Assembly (NCBI GenBank): GCA_964006375.1
Contig: OZ023266.1
Location: forward strand, 19,476,590 to 19,540,589
Source: Tillus elongatus
Lineage: Eukaryota > Arthropoda > Insecta > Coleoptera > Cleridae
Direction of reading: 5' to 3'
DNA length: 64,000 bases
Within the stretch, counting starts at the first letter, position 1; each line of letters starts with the position of its first letter. The notes below the pieces were generated by a model that searched no databases, was not told where the DNA came from, and saw only the letters and a program-made list of their open reading frames with translations. The translations under genes were made by a program, and so were the position numbers. Below are positions 1 through 10,604 of the stretch, in pieces.

Positions 1-1605
1 ATGGTGAGAAAGTCTTCGATGCACTAGTTCATAGTTCTCCACGAACGAGAGTTTCGAGTCGAAGACAACACCCAAGTCTTTAAAGGTTGCAAGTCTTAGA
101 AGAGGCTGTCCATCTATGGAGTATGGGAACTCGATTCCACGGCGGTTGAGCGTATAAGACCTTACAACACATTTGTTAATATTCAGTGGGAGGTTGTTAA
201 TGGCGCACCAGTGTTGAACTCTACGCAAACATCCCTCAAGCACAGAACAATCGTAGAAAACAGCAACGGATGAGAAGATTTTTACATAATCCGCATACAA
301 AGATGGGGTAAGTCGACGACATCCGAAATATCATTGATCAACAGATTGAACAGCAAGGGTCCCAGAACAGATCCCTGAGGAACACCTGATTCAGCCAAGA
401 CCCCCCCACGGACTGACACCCATGATAGTGGACAACACTAACTCGATCGCGAAGATATGATTCCATAAACTTCAGCAAGTTCGGTGAGAAATCCATGTTA
501 TCCAGTTTCCTCAAAAGAATATCGTGATTTAATCTATCAAAGGTCCTGGAGAGGTCCAGGTAGATAACATCCGTCTACGACAGCAGATATATATTCAGTT
601 TTGCTTATTAAGTTAGTGGTCGTGGAGCGACCCCTCACGAAGCCATGCTGAGCGCTGCTAATCATATGTTTTACCGCAAACGAAATTATCTCATGCAAGA
701 CAATCTCGAACACTTTCGCAAAGTTGTCCATTATAGCAATTTGTCTATGGTTCTCAATCAACGTAGAATCACCTCCCTTTCGAACAGGTATTGACTTCGC
801 CTTTTTCCGGGTGCTAGGAAATACAGCAGACCCCAGCGATATATTGGACAGTATAGTCGAGGGCTGAACAAGTATGTGAGCACAATCCCTGACCAGAAAA
901 GCTGGAATTTGGTCAGGGCCCGATGTGTGCTTCGGTTTGATCTTAAGCAATGCGTTCTTCCGAAACCCGTTTGATCTCCAAGGCAGTCCCACCACTGTGG
1001 CAGGGAGCGCAGCCCACTAAAACGCCGCTAGACGCATCCGAGCAGGAGCTCTGAAAAAACTCAGCAAAGGCATTCACTGCATTTGCATCGCTCGCATCAA
1101 CCTCCCATCTATACGATAGCGTAGACTGACCAGATTGACCTTTTTTAAGGTTGGCATGCCTCCAGAAGCTAGCCGGATCAACGCGGATATTTATCTCCAC
1201 CATCTCCTCATAAAGCGACTGTTTAGTTACAGACAAGACCCTGACACGTCTTCTAAGTCCCCTGAATATCTCATAGTCTGCAAGATGATTTGAAGGCTTC
1301 AAGCATTTCCAGGCCTGAAATTTTCTTCTTGTATAACTGATGAGTTGAGAGTCAAACCAGGGTGGATAGCAGCGGCGCATTCGTGAACATGTCATGGGTA
1401 CGTAGAGGTCAATAATTGAGTACAACAAATCATAGAATTTGTGGCAGGCTTCGTCCACATTTGAGAACTGGGCAAGTGAAGTCCAGTCAACTGAAGATAG
1501 GTGGCTATGTAAACCAGGAAAATTGGCTTTGCGAAAGGAGTATCGGAAGGATGTAGGTATATTCACAGCGTGTTTGTTCATCGGACGTTCAATTGTAAGT
1601 GTTAG
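1..1605 (-). mobile_element. Jockey-like non-LTR retrotransposon fragment (endonuclease-RT linker and RT)
   Basis: Read on the minus strand, about 1581-943 encodes the linker that normally sits between endonuclease and reverse transcriptase (PPWFDSQLISYTRRKF, then DPASFWRHANLKKG). About 995-537 encodes the RT N-terminus with GPDQIPAFLVRDCA and the fingers motif QHGFVRGRSTTTNL. Weaker RT similarity continues in shifted frames to position 1. The two stretches overlap in different frames and there are stops, so it is a dead copy. The endonuclease end is cut off at a (TA)n tract and the palm and 3' end lie beyond the left edge. Jockey-clade assignment is by motif resemblance only. Confidence 0.8.
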
Positions 1606-1608
1606 CGC

Positions 1609-1610
<2 letters not shown>

Positions 1611-1678
<68 letters not shown>
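1611..1678. repeat. (TA)n microsatellite
   Basis: Almost pure TA dinucleotides with one TTTA interruption. It forms the truncated edge of the antisense retroelement to its left. Confidence 0.97.
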
Positions 1679-1679
<1 letters not shown>

Positions 1680-1899
1680 AAATTCTTATACGTTAATTTT
1701 TCAAGCCTTTTTAATATTTTAACCTTGTTAACACTTTTCTCTGCTTTTTGATGACTGGCTTTGAATGTTTTTAATGTACATATGTTCGCGTAAAGTTACA
1801 TGTAGTTTTTAAAATGGTTGTTACACTTCTTGTTTTTAGCTTTTTTTGTGGCAGAGTTTCTCTGTTTTGATGTTTCTGGCTTTGCTTATCAATTAGTTA

Positions 1900-1955
1900 C
1901 AGTGCTTGCTCCTGAGGATGCCTGGAATTCAGGCGAAATATTTCGAGTGTTTAGT
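1900..1955 (+). ncRNA. Hammerhead-like ribozyme core (degenerate)
   Basis: CTGAGGA at 1912-1918 fits the hammerhead consensus CUGANGA. It is followed by a perfect 5-bp stem (GCCTG / CAGGC) and GAAA at 1935-1938, then an A/T-rich palindrome where helix III would be. Helix I pairing is not evident. The surrounding 1680-2020 is noncoding and ends at another (TA)n tract. The same core layout recurs at five other places in the window, which is the main reason for calling it. Confidence 0.4.
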
Positions 1956-2018
1956 ACAGAATGACTTTCTTTAAAATATAGCCCTCAAGTTTTTGGTCGT
2001 AACCCTTGGCCCTTAAAA

Positions 2019-2020
<2 letters not shown>

Positions 2021-2094
<74 letters not shown>
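2021..2094. repeat. (TA)n microsatellite
   Basis: Pure TA run directly joined to the core of a repeat-family copy on its right. Confidence 0.97.
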
Positions 2095-2096
<2 letters not shown>

Positions 2097-2540
2097 AACC
2101 GATTTCGATGAAACTCGGCAAGTGCCTTTCTATTATTAATGACTTGGATGAGTTCGTTAGCCAGGAAAATCGGACAAGGTTTTCCGGGAAAATGTTGAGT
2201 TTACTTTCGAAAAAAAATTCTCCAAAAATTATAAAGCTATTTTAATGAACGTTGACGGATATGTTGCCTTGTGAAATACCTTACTACATACCAAAATTCA
2301 ACTTTCTAAGTTTATAGACAATTCAGTTATTCAAATTTTGCGTTTTCTTTCGAAAAAAAAATTTTTTCTCCAAAAATTACAAACTTATTTTGATGAAATT
2401 TCGTGGATGTGTTGCCTTGGGAAAGACCTTACTGCATTACAAAATTCAACTTTCTAAATTTATAGAAAATTGAGTTATTCAAGTTTTACGCATTTAATAA
2501 AAATTCACTACCATACCGCACTTGCTGCGTCGCGAAATTT
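2095..2540 (+). mobile_element. (TA)n-core repeat family, 3' part
   Basis: Begins with the block that follows the (TA)n core in this family (CCAACCGATTTCGATG, AGTTCGTTAGCCAGGAAAAT). It ends in the family 3' signature TTCACTACCATA.CGCACTTGCTGCGT, a 5-bp stem (CGCA/TGCG type) hairpin. The 5' block found in other copies is absent. There is no coding capacity. Confidence 0.7.
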
Positions 2541-2639
2541 TTTAATTTGGAAACATACCCTTCATTAATTTGTGACCGATAGGATACACCTTATAAAAAA
2601 GCATGCACACTTGCAATTCACACGGGATGGTATAAATAA

Positions 2640-3058
2640 TTTTCACACCGATGGTCAGAAAAAACCCTCATACTTGAACGCAATTTTCGGCGTCGATTCA
2701 GCATAAATATTTGGTGTGGCCTAATCAACGATCTGTTAGTTGGTCCGTTTTTGTTGAATAGGCGTGTTACTGGGGAATTTACAGTTCCTAGAAGATTAAT
2801 TAGCAGAAATTTTAGAGGGGAATAAATTGGCCAGTAGGGTCTCCAGACCTTAACCCAGTCGGTTATCTTATTTGGGGTGGATGAAGTCGTTGGTGTACGC
2901 CACTAGAGTAGACACAAAGGAAGCATTACTTGATCGCAATGGAAATGCGGCTGCTGTAGTAAGAAATAATCGCTACGCTATTAATTGTGCAATTCGCAAC
3001 ATCAATAAAAGAGCAAACAAGTGCATTGGTGGTGGTATTTTTGAAAATATTCTTTAAA
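2640..3058 (+). pseudogene. Tc1/mariner-superfamily transposase remnant
   Basis: Broken frames give VWCGLINDLLVGPF, WPVGSPDLNPVGYLIWG and a final stretch MKSLVYATRVDTKEALL...GGGIFENIL, which match the second half of an IS630/Tc1/mariner-type transposase in order. The region with the second catalytic aspartate is missing (internal deletion) and stops interrupt the rest. No inverted repeats were recognised. Confidence 0.65.
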
Positions 3059-3185
3059 TATTTATCGTTTATGATATTCCTATTTCTTAATTTTCGTTTT
3101 GAACATATAAAATAAAAATCAATATACATTTCTGCATTTATTTCAACAATATTTGACTTTCGAAATAAAGCTTATATGTTTATTT

Positions 3186-3319
3186 TTAGTGAATTTTCTT
3201 AAAAAAAATTCACTAATGAGGAGATCCCGACTTTTGAATTTTGAAAAAATTTCTTCAAATGAACGCTAATTAGGCCCCCCAGAACACATATCCGGGGTCG
3301 GTTCAAATTTTTATATGTT

Positions 3320-3350
<31 letters not shown>

Positions 3351-4792
3351 GTATCACACCGATAACTCAAAAAATAATGGGCCGATTTTGATTAAATTTG
3401 GTGAATAAATTCCTTTTGCAAATGGCTTGGATAAGTTCGTTAGCCAGGAAAATCGGTCCAGGTTTTCCCGGAAAATTTTGTGTTTTCTTTCGAAAAAAAA
3501 TTATATCTCCGGAATTAACAAAGTAAGGGCAACCAAATTTCATACGCAGATTTATGTCATTATAGGCAAGCTACCTACCAAAATTTAGCTCCGTAGGTTA
3601 AAGGATAAAAAAGTTACAGGCATTCAAAGAAAAATAAATTTGGATTTTCCTCAAAACGTCAAAATTGCGATTTTAAACGTCAAAATTGGTAAGTACATTC
3701 CTTTCGCAAGTCGCTTGGATAATTTTGTTAGCCAGGAAAATCCGCCGAGGTTTTCCCGGAAAAATAAGTGTTTTCTTTCGCAAAATATTTATATCTCCAA
3801 AATTAACAAAGTAAGGGCAACCAAATTTGGTAAGCTGGTTTATATCGTTATAGGTGTGCCACATACCAAAATTTAGCTTTGTAGGTCAAAAGACAAAAAA
3901 GTTATGGGCATTTAAAGAAAAATAATTTGGGGGTTTCCTCAAAACGTCAAAGTGACAATTGAAAACGTCAAAATTTGCAACATTTAGGCAAATAACTTGA
4001 ATCTAATACGATCTATGGAAAGAAAATGTCTCAAGAAGAATGTTTTACATACACCGAACTCTTAGTTTCAACCGTCATTGTCCTTCATTTTACTAAAATA
4101 TTTCCAGAAAAATCATTTCTAATAGACCCTTTCTCTGATGCTTGGCAGTAGCCTTAGCTATAGAGTTTATTGTTTAATGGTATATAATTTTTGTCGAATT
4201 TTCGTAAAAAATCAATAAAGCTCAATATATTCGTTATTATACAAGATATGAAAAAATATTGTATACATTAATTATACGGTGTTTTGAGCTACATCTTAAA
4301 AAATTATTGCGACAATCACAGGGTGGCCCATAAGTCGTTGGTGATACAAATAATTTTTTTTTTGTCGAAAACGCCTTATTTTTTTGCATTTTCCATTGAA
4401 ATATAATGCATGTTTGTAAATTAAGAAATTCTGGAGGCAGCAAGTGCGTTGTGGTTGCGAATTTTGATTAAATGCTTCATATTTGAAAAGCTCAATTTGC
4501 TATTAACCTATAAGGTTGACCAGGAAACGGATTTTTTCAGTAACACTTTTGGTTTACTTTTGGAAATTTCTGTACGTTTTCAAACAATCAAGTTATTTTG
4601 ATGAAACATGGCACATTGTTTTTACTATATATGTTATACTGGTAATCAAATTTGATGCCTGCTTTTTCTATATAGGTTATACTGGTAACCAAAATTGATG
4701 TCTGCTTTCTTAAAAAGAAAACACACATATTTGCAATAAAAACAATTTTATGAAAATTCACTACCATAACGCACTTGCTGCGTCCCGAGATT
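3186..4792 (+). mobile_element. (TA)n-core repeat family, full-type copy (Helentron-associated-like)
   Basis: Order of parts: a 5' hairpin (TTAGTGAATTTT ... AAATTCACTAA), a conserved block ending ATATCCGGGGTCGG, a short (TA)n core at 3318-3350, a long noncoding core with several variants of AGTTCGTTAGCCAGGAAAAT, and a 3' end AAAATTCACTACCATAACGC followed by the hairpin ACGCA-CTTGC-TGCGT. The 5' TAGTGAATTTT and 3' AAAATTCACTA are subterminal inverted repeats. A subterminal repeat, a 3' hairpin and a microsatellite core are features of Helentron-associated (DINE-1-like) elements; the class is inference. A nearly identical copy lies at 58856-60846. Confidence 0.65.
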
Positions 4793-4795
4793 TTT

Positions 4796-4990
4796 CTTAT
4801 TTTGACCTCTCGAATCTACCCCTGCAATACTTCCCATTCCTTCGGAATCACCCTGTATATAAACTTTTACCAACAATTTACCTCACAATTCTTTAATGGA
4901 AAATATTTCTCATTAAGATTCACTACCATAACGCACTCGTCACGTCAGAGTTTTTATGATAATAAAAAAACATTTTTTACTTTGTTTCAG
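4796..4990 (+). other. Intron flank of the first coding exon
   Basis: AT-rich sequence with a further copy of the repeat-family 3' end at about 4917-4955. It finishes in a pyrimidine-rich 3' splice site (TTTACTTTGTTTCAG, 4976-4990). No 5'UTR exon or promoter was recognised upstream. Confidence 0.6.
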
Positions 4991-5159
4991 ATTTGCGAAA
5001 ATGGTTGATGTCATAACAACTCGCATGTTTGATACCCTGAATCGGTTTTCTCCGAGTGAAAATCATCAGACTGATTCTTTAGCGTCCATAAATAGTTTAA
5101 AAAGGTTCTCTCAGGATCAAAAATACAAAAGGGCTTTGTCAAGAGAAGCAGAAGCTAAA
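4991..5159 (+). CDS. mino: GPAT1/minotaur coding exon 1 (start codon)
   Basis: The exon opens at a 3' splice site, has 10 nt of 5'UTR (ATTTGCGAAA) and the start ATG at 5001 in a good context (A at -3). It encodes 53 residues beginning MVDVITTRMFDTLNRFSP and ending SREAEAK, then a GTATGT donor. The sequence is polar and poorly conserved, as expected for the N-terminus of this family. It is assigned to the gene because the phase-0 donor fits the phase-0 acceptor of exon 2 and no other gene is nearby. The next exon is 17.4 kb away. Confidence 0.85.
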
Positions 5160-5220
5160 GTATGTATATTTAAGTTCAAAATTAGTTTGCTTATTTTGAT
5201 TTTACTTTCATATTTATATA

Positions 5221-7785
5221 CAGGTGGCGCATTTCTGCGGTAAAGCTAATTTTTTCCGTTATTATGTCCAAGGCAAAAAAAATATAATCACAATAATTAT
5301 AGAGAAGCACAGGCGCACGTTCAAAAATTATTTGTGATTATACAGCATGTCCCATATTTGCAGGACCAAGCAAACATACTTCTTTTTTTAAATACAACAC
5401 CCTGTATATTTCTTAATTTTTGGACCTCTTTTGTAAATTTGAGTCTAATTTGCAGAAGTATATTTTTAGCTACAGTGCTTTGTTTTAAAGATATTTTGAA
5501 TTATTTTTTTTAATAATTAAAATTCACCGAATATTAAACTTAGGGACTTCAATTTGGCATGTTTTTCGTCCATAGATAACATCACGTTGTAATATAAACG
5601 ATGTGTTTACTATACAGTGTGTTCGTAAATAGCGATTAAAGTTGGGCACATTCTTAGTCCAAAAATTCATTTTTTTCAAATGGAACGCTTTGTATTTTAT
5701 GTTGTGAAAAGCAAGGCCTCATCTTTAGCTTCAACTTTTGTTAAGTACTCAATATGTTAAAAACTGCTAGTTTTTATATTATTTACATTTATATTCATAT
5801 ACCATGATTTATAAGAGCAATACGAAGTAAAATAGTAGGCCATTGAGAAATAACAAAATATTTATGAAGTAAAAAATATTAATAAATAATTAATTTTCAT
5901 AGAAACTTTCGTTTCTGAATAAAAAAATTACGCATCAAGTTATAAACATTACAAACATTTATTATAGGAATTTCACTATGTAGAATTTAACAATCGAATA
6001 TAAAATAATTCAAAAGAAAGCCACAAAAATCTACTTACAGCAAATGCTCAAACGTACTTAACGTCAATGCAAGACAGCAATCGATATTAAAATGATTGAA
6101 TTACTCTTCTCACCATATTAACCTCGATGCTTCGGAAGATCTCTATGATCTTGCCTTTCATTTCTTCCTTGGTAGAGGGCTGCGATGCGTATACCCAATT
6201 TTTTACATGGCCCCACAAGAAGAATTCGAATTTGGTGAGGTCTGGTGACCGCGCTGGTCATGCAACTGATTCTCCTCTTTCAATCCACCTCTCTGGAAAA
6301 TTTTCATTAAGGTAATGTTTAATGGGGCCTGTGTGATGCACTGGAGCACCATCATGCAGGAACCACATTTTTTAACGTATAGCAAGTGGCACCTCTTCTT
6401 TCTAGTAATAGATAAGTGGTTTAATGTTCCCTCGAAAAATGTGGTCCCACTACAAACTCTCCTACAGTGCCACCCCAAACATTCAAAGACCATCTTGCTT
6501 GACTGCGTGTGTTGGATATATAGGGATTGCTTGTTGCATAGTAATGGAAGTTGTGCCTATTTACAGTTCCGTTTCTATGAAACGTAGCTTCATCCCCAAA
6601 TAAAATAGTATCTGAGAAGCATCTAATCGTCCGTATTTTTTGCTGTGCCCACTGGCAAATGCAATCCTTCTATAATAGTCGTTATTAGTGAGCTCTTTGT
6701 GTAGCTGATGATGATATGGATGCATCTTGTATTTGTGTAATATCCTCTGTACCGACCTACGACTAATGTTCTGGCGGCTTGCTGTCTCCCGGGTCCCAAG
6801 ATGAGAATCTTCATAAGTAGTGAGCAACACATTCAATTCATTGTCCTCAGTGGTAATTGTTTTGATTTTTTCGTGTGACTCGTACTTAACAGAACCAGTC
6901 CTACTCACCCGCTCCATTAGTCTCTCAAACGATGTCTTGGTGGGTTGCCTTCGTTCAGGAAACTTCTGGTCAGACACTATTGGCCAATAAACAATTTCTT
7001 AAACATTGTCCCAAAACCCAAAGCATAGCGGTTAATTCTTTAAAAAAAATGCATTTTTGTCTTCTTAGTAAAACTTTACCAACAGCTACTGACTTAACAA
7101 TAAACAGTGATTAATTAACAATGTGGAATCTTGTCATTTCACAATGGCCTACTATTTTACCTCGTATTGCTCTTATAAATCAAAGGTTTGTGAATATAAA
7201 TGTAAATAATATAAAAACTAGCAGTTTTTAACATATTGAGTACTTAACTAAAGTTGAAGCTAAAGATGAGGCCTTGTCTTTAACAACATAAAATACAGTG
7301 TTCCATTTGAAAAAAAAATAGTTTTCGGACTTACAATGTGCCTAATTATAATCGTTATTTACGAACACCCCGTACAAGTAAACACATGGTTTATATTATA
7401 ACAATGTGATGTCATCTATGGACAACATGCCGAATTGGAGTCTCTAAGTTTAATAATCGGTAAAATAACGACATTTACTAGCTGCAGGTGAATTTTACAT
7501 ATTTTTTAAAAATAAAATTCAAAATATCTTTAAAACAAAGCACCGTAGCTAAAAATAGACCCCTACAAATTAGACTCAAAATTCAGAAATAGGTCCGAAT
7601 ATACAGGCTGTTCCATTTGAAAAAGTACGTTTGCTTTATCTTGAAAATATGGGACATCCTGTATAATCACAGATAATTTTAGAACGTGCAGACTGTGATT
7701 CTCTATAATTTTTGTAATTACATTTTTTTTGTATTATGAATAATAACATTTATATTGAGCTTTACCGCAGAAATGCGCCATTCTG
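5221..7785 (-). mobile_element. DD41D-type mariner-like transposon with ~640-bp terminal inverted repeats
   Basis: Ends are CAGGTGGCGCATTTCTGCGG and its complement, flanked by TA on both sides (5219-5220, 7786-7787). The inverted repeats run about 5221-5853 and 7142-7785. The transposase remnant is on the minus strand about 6980-6110: an N-terminal helix-turn-helix region (HLGTRETASRQNISRRSVQR) in one frame, then fragments with WARSPDLTKFEFFLWG-like sequence in shifted frames. Several frameshifts make it inactive. The element sits only 61 bp after the 5' splice site of exon 1. Confidence 0.8.
6110..6980 (-). pseudogene. Broken transposase of the 5221-7785 element
   Basis: The open stretch 6977-6561 encodes 138 residues with a helix-turn-helix part, then HKYKMHPYHHQLHKEL, the usual linker before the catalytic domain in this group. 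The catalytic part continues down to about 6110 only in interrupted frames. It ends with a stretch resembling SPDLTKFEFFLWGHVKNWVYA. Catalytic residues cannot all be placed because of frameshifts. Confidence 0.7.
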
Positions 7786-7861
7786 TATGTACTGCGTCCT
7801 CTTTTGCATATACTCTGTTCAGAAATGCACGGAATAATATATAAAGCAAAGAACCCTCGTA

Positions 7862-8236
7862 GGCGTAGAGATTGTGTGTGTGCTTTATTTCTTTAACGTC
7901 GGCCCATTTCCGCGACTATGGCCAATCACCGACGCCAGGGAGCAGTTTCAACTCACTTTCCTGGAAATTTGGCCGAGCCCCTGCCTTTCTGTAAGGAGAG
8001 TAGGGATCTTTAACGTGCCCAACATCGCATGGACACGGGACCGACTGCTTTACGCCCCCTCCGAAGGGCGGAACGTGCAGACATTCAACTTGCTCAAATA
8101 CAATGCCACAACCTCGGTTTATGTTAATTGTACCGTATGTACTGAAAAAGCGAAAGGAGTACCCTGGGATCGAACCCAGTACCCTTCGGTTCAGAGGTAC
8201 ACGTTCTTACCACTGAAACGCCGAGGCTGTAGCGTA
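7862..8236 (-). mobile_element. tRNA-derived SINE with conserved central domain
   Basis: On the minus strand a tRNA-like head occupies 8236-8160, with an A-box-like TTTCAGTGGTAAGAA and a B box GGGTTCGATCCC. It is followed by a body with GGGGGCGTAAAGC, GTCGGTCCCGTG, GGGCACGTTAAAGATCCC and GGGCCGACGTTAAAG. The last motifs resemble the widely conserved central domains shared by unrelated metazoan SINEs (ACGTTAAA blocks). It ends near AAAGAAATAAAGCACAC. It has no coding capacity. Exact boundaries and target duplication are not certain. Confidence 0.65.
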
Positions 8237-8310
8237 GAGATTCAGCAGCTTATGGATAACGCTAAAATTTCCATCTATGTTTTCGGAGTGCATTCAGTCA
8301 TTCAAATACT

Positions 8311-8830
8311 GGATTGAGTTCAGCGAATTTTAATTGGTAGATTTGGGGCTGAAAGGGTGCCTGCCAAGTTCGTGCATCGGCTGATGATCGAAAGCAACGT
8401 CAAGTGGAAGCATGTTTTACTTCGAAAGAAGAGTTTCGAGATGATCCAAACTTTTTCCAAGGTCAACACGGTTACGACCCCGAAACGAAGCAACAATCAA
8501 GCCAGTAGAAGGCTACAAGTTCCTCTCGCCAAAAAAAAAATATGTCAAGTGAAATCAAAAGTCAAAACAATACTAATGAGTTTTTTCGATGTGAGATAAG
8601 TCGTCCATTCCATTGTTCCACAGGGTGAGACAGTTAACCAGGCTTTGTACCTGGAAGTTTTGAAAAAATTGCGCAACTGTTTTCGGCGGAAGAGGTGTGA
8701 CAGTCGGGCGACTGGTTTCACGCCTGTGTGCCAATTTTTGACCAAAAATGGCATGACCGCTCTATCCCATCCTCCTATTCCACCGACCTTGCCCCTTGCG
8801 ACTTTTTATTTTATTTCACCTACATATTAT
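8311..8830 (+). pseudogene. Mariner (DD34D-type) transposase remnant
   Basis: Fragments in order: FGAERVPAKFVHRLM, ARRLQVPLAKKK..QVKSKVKTIL, FFDVR-stop-VVHSIVPQGETVNQALYLEVLKKL, FRRKR and FLTKNGMTALSHPP. This follows the canonical mariner order (linker, VKS.VK, FFD.RG.VH.E..P.G.TVN, ..FL.KN). The stop after FFDVR and multiple substitutions, including loss of SPDLAPCD, make it dead. Inverted repeats were not found. Confidence 0.7.
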
Positions 8831-8973
8831 GTGTACATCTTGTCAAGATGCACATACACCAGCCCCCTCTCATAACCAATACTATATTTTCTATGGCTCA
8901 TGTATATCTAGCTATCGGTATGGTTTTTCCGTATATTTACGTGACTGATGGCAACTTCTTACTTAAATATTAG

Positions 8974-8974
<1 letters not shown>

Positions 8975-9043
<69 letters not shown>
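8975..9043. repeat. (TA)n microsatellite
   Basis: Pure TA run. The following 9044-9265 is AT-rich with nothing recognised. Confidence 0.97.
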
Positions 9044-9265
9044 CTCATGCTCAACAAAAAATGCAACAAGAATAATATAATTACGCCACGTCATTAAAAT
9101 GGGCGTTATGACAACATAATCTTAATGCTAAGAATACTTCACCCCCCTGGGACACTTACTACCCCGACACAATATACCACTATTTTCGCTGTTTACTGCT
9201 TCTAACTAGAACGCACGAGCTCTATCATATCTCTGTGTCCTGTGGTCCTAGCTGGCGTGTACAGA

Positions 9266-9616
9266 TCATCTACCTACACTCTCTTCAAGAAACATCCCAT
9301 CTCCTGATATTTCAACATCCACTCTTTGTGCGTAGAAGTCATTGATTTTAAGTAAAGCAACTGGTTTAAAAATACAGAATGTAAAAATTAAAACTTCCCA
9401 CCTGGAAGATATAGGAGTTAAGAAAAAAGCCGAGACATTCCGACATTGTTGACTGGCCATCCAGTTGGAACGTATATTCATCAGAAAAACAGATTGAGTA
9501 CATAAAGGTTGGACTCCTTCTGGCACGATCGCTCGTTTCTTCACAGAAATACACGCGGCGATCAGGATCGTCTTAATTTTAATTTCCTGTACTAAATTAA
9601 TTTTGTATGGGTGATA
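9266..9616 (-). pseudogene. DD41D-type transposase fragment
   Basis: On the minus strand it reads YHPYKINLVQEIK and, in a second frame, SICFSDEYTFQLDGQ. These match HPYKIHLVQQLN and ICFSDECAF of the better preserved copies at 23000-24079 and 47373-49171. Only the region around the first catalytic aspartate is left. It abuts the 3' end of the RNase H retroelement to its right. Confidence 0.6.
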
Positions 9617-10604
9617 TTTTTTTCTCAGGGGTCGTCCGCGGCCTTGCCGCCCCGATAGCACTGCAACCTTTGGTTGATTGTGCATGCCCTTAGTCTTACT
9701 CCACCCATTCAAAAATCACTGTGCCTTGAACTAGTCTGCATAGCGATTGGTAGGGTGAAGTTTTATATTGTTGTGTCTCCGGTCTAGACTAACCGTAGAT
9801 CAGTTGTCTTTTGCGGTCCAGAGCTTTACACTCGCACAAGATGTGCTGGGCTGATTCCTCCCCGTCGCCGCAGAGTCTGCATGCGAGGTCCCCCTCGAAC
9901 CGCCCCATTTTATGCAGGTGTTTCTTGACGGCCATGTGTCCGGTCAAGAGACCTGTTATGTTTCTGAGCTATCCTCTGCTAAGATTTAGCAGCTCCACAG
10001 CTCTCTTTGAACTGGGTTCGTCAATTATTGACTTCCCATGTCTGAGCCCTGGACAGTCTGCCCAGTACACCTTGTGTTGGTTTCTGACCCAGGACTTAAT
10101 GGCTACCCTGGCAGTGCTCTTTGTCACGCCCAGAGCCGGTTCTGGTCCCATAAAGTGTTCTGCTGACCCTCTCTTGGCGAGACTGTTAGCTTCTTCATTG
10201 CCATTGACCCCCGAGCGACCCGGCAACCTGATGAGGGTGACCTCATTCTGTCCAGCCAGGTCGCTCGTCTTGTATCGCCACTCACTCACCAGCCAGTAAT
10301 TTACCCGTGGGTTACTTAGGGCCTTAAGGGCTGCCTGGCTGTCTGTGGCTATGAGGTTCCGCTTGTTGGTGTAGCCCATCCTCTTGTTCTCCTGCACACA
10401 GTGCAGGATGGCGTACATTTCAGCCTGAAAGACCGTTGCATGGGCTCCGAGGGAAATACTATGACATACCCTCGGTCCTTCCGAATAAACACGTGAACCA
10501 GACGAGCGCGTCCCGTGGTATGCCCGGCGTCTCCTCCTGCCATGCCTCGCGGTCGGGGATTTCCACTGTAAGTTGTTTTCCCTGCAGATTCGCGGGCTCG
10601 CGAG
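9617..10604 (-). mobile_element. 5'-truncated non-LTR retrotransposon, RNase H end
   Basis: On the minus strand the open part 10418-9969 encodes an RNase H core: MYAILHCVQEN (catalytic E), ATDSQAALKAL (catalytic D) and LPGRSGVNGNEEANSLA (degraded; the usual WVPGHSGV.GNE.AD). It matches the better copy at 43362-44520. The 3' end is CCTGAGAAAAAAA near 9620. The 5' end stops at about 10604, as expected for incomplete reverse transcription. Stops and frameshifts are present. Confidence 0.8.

Noticed and set aside
9811..10299. 162-codon open frame on the + strand (also 43548-43955)
   Set aside because: Antisense shadow of the RNase H coding strand of the non-LTR element; the minus frame has the catalytic motifs.
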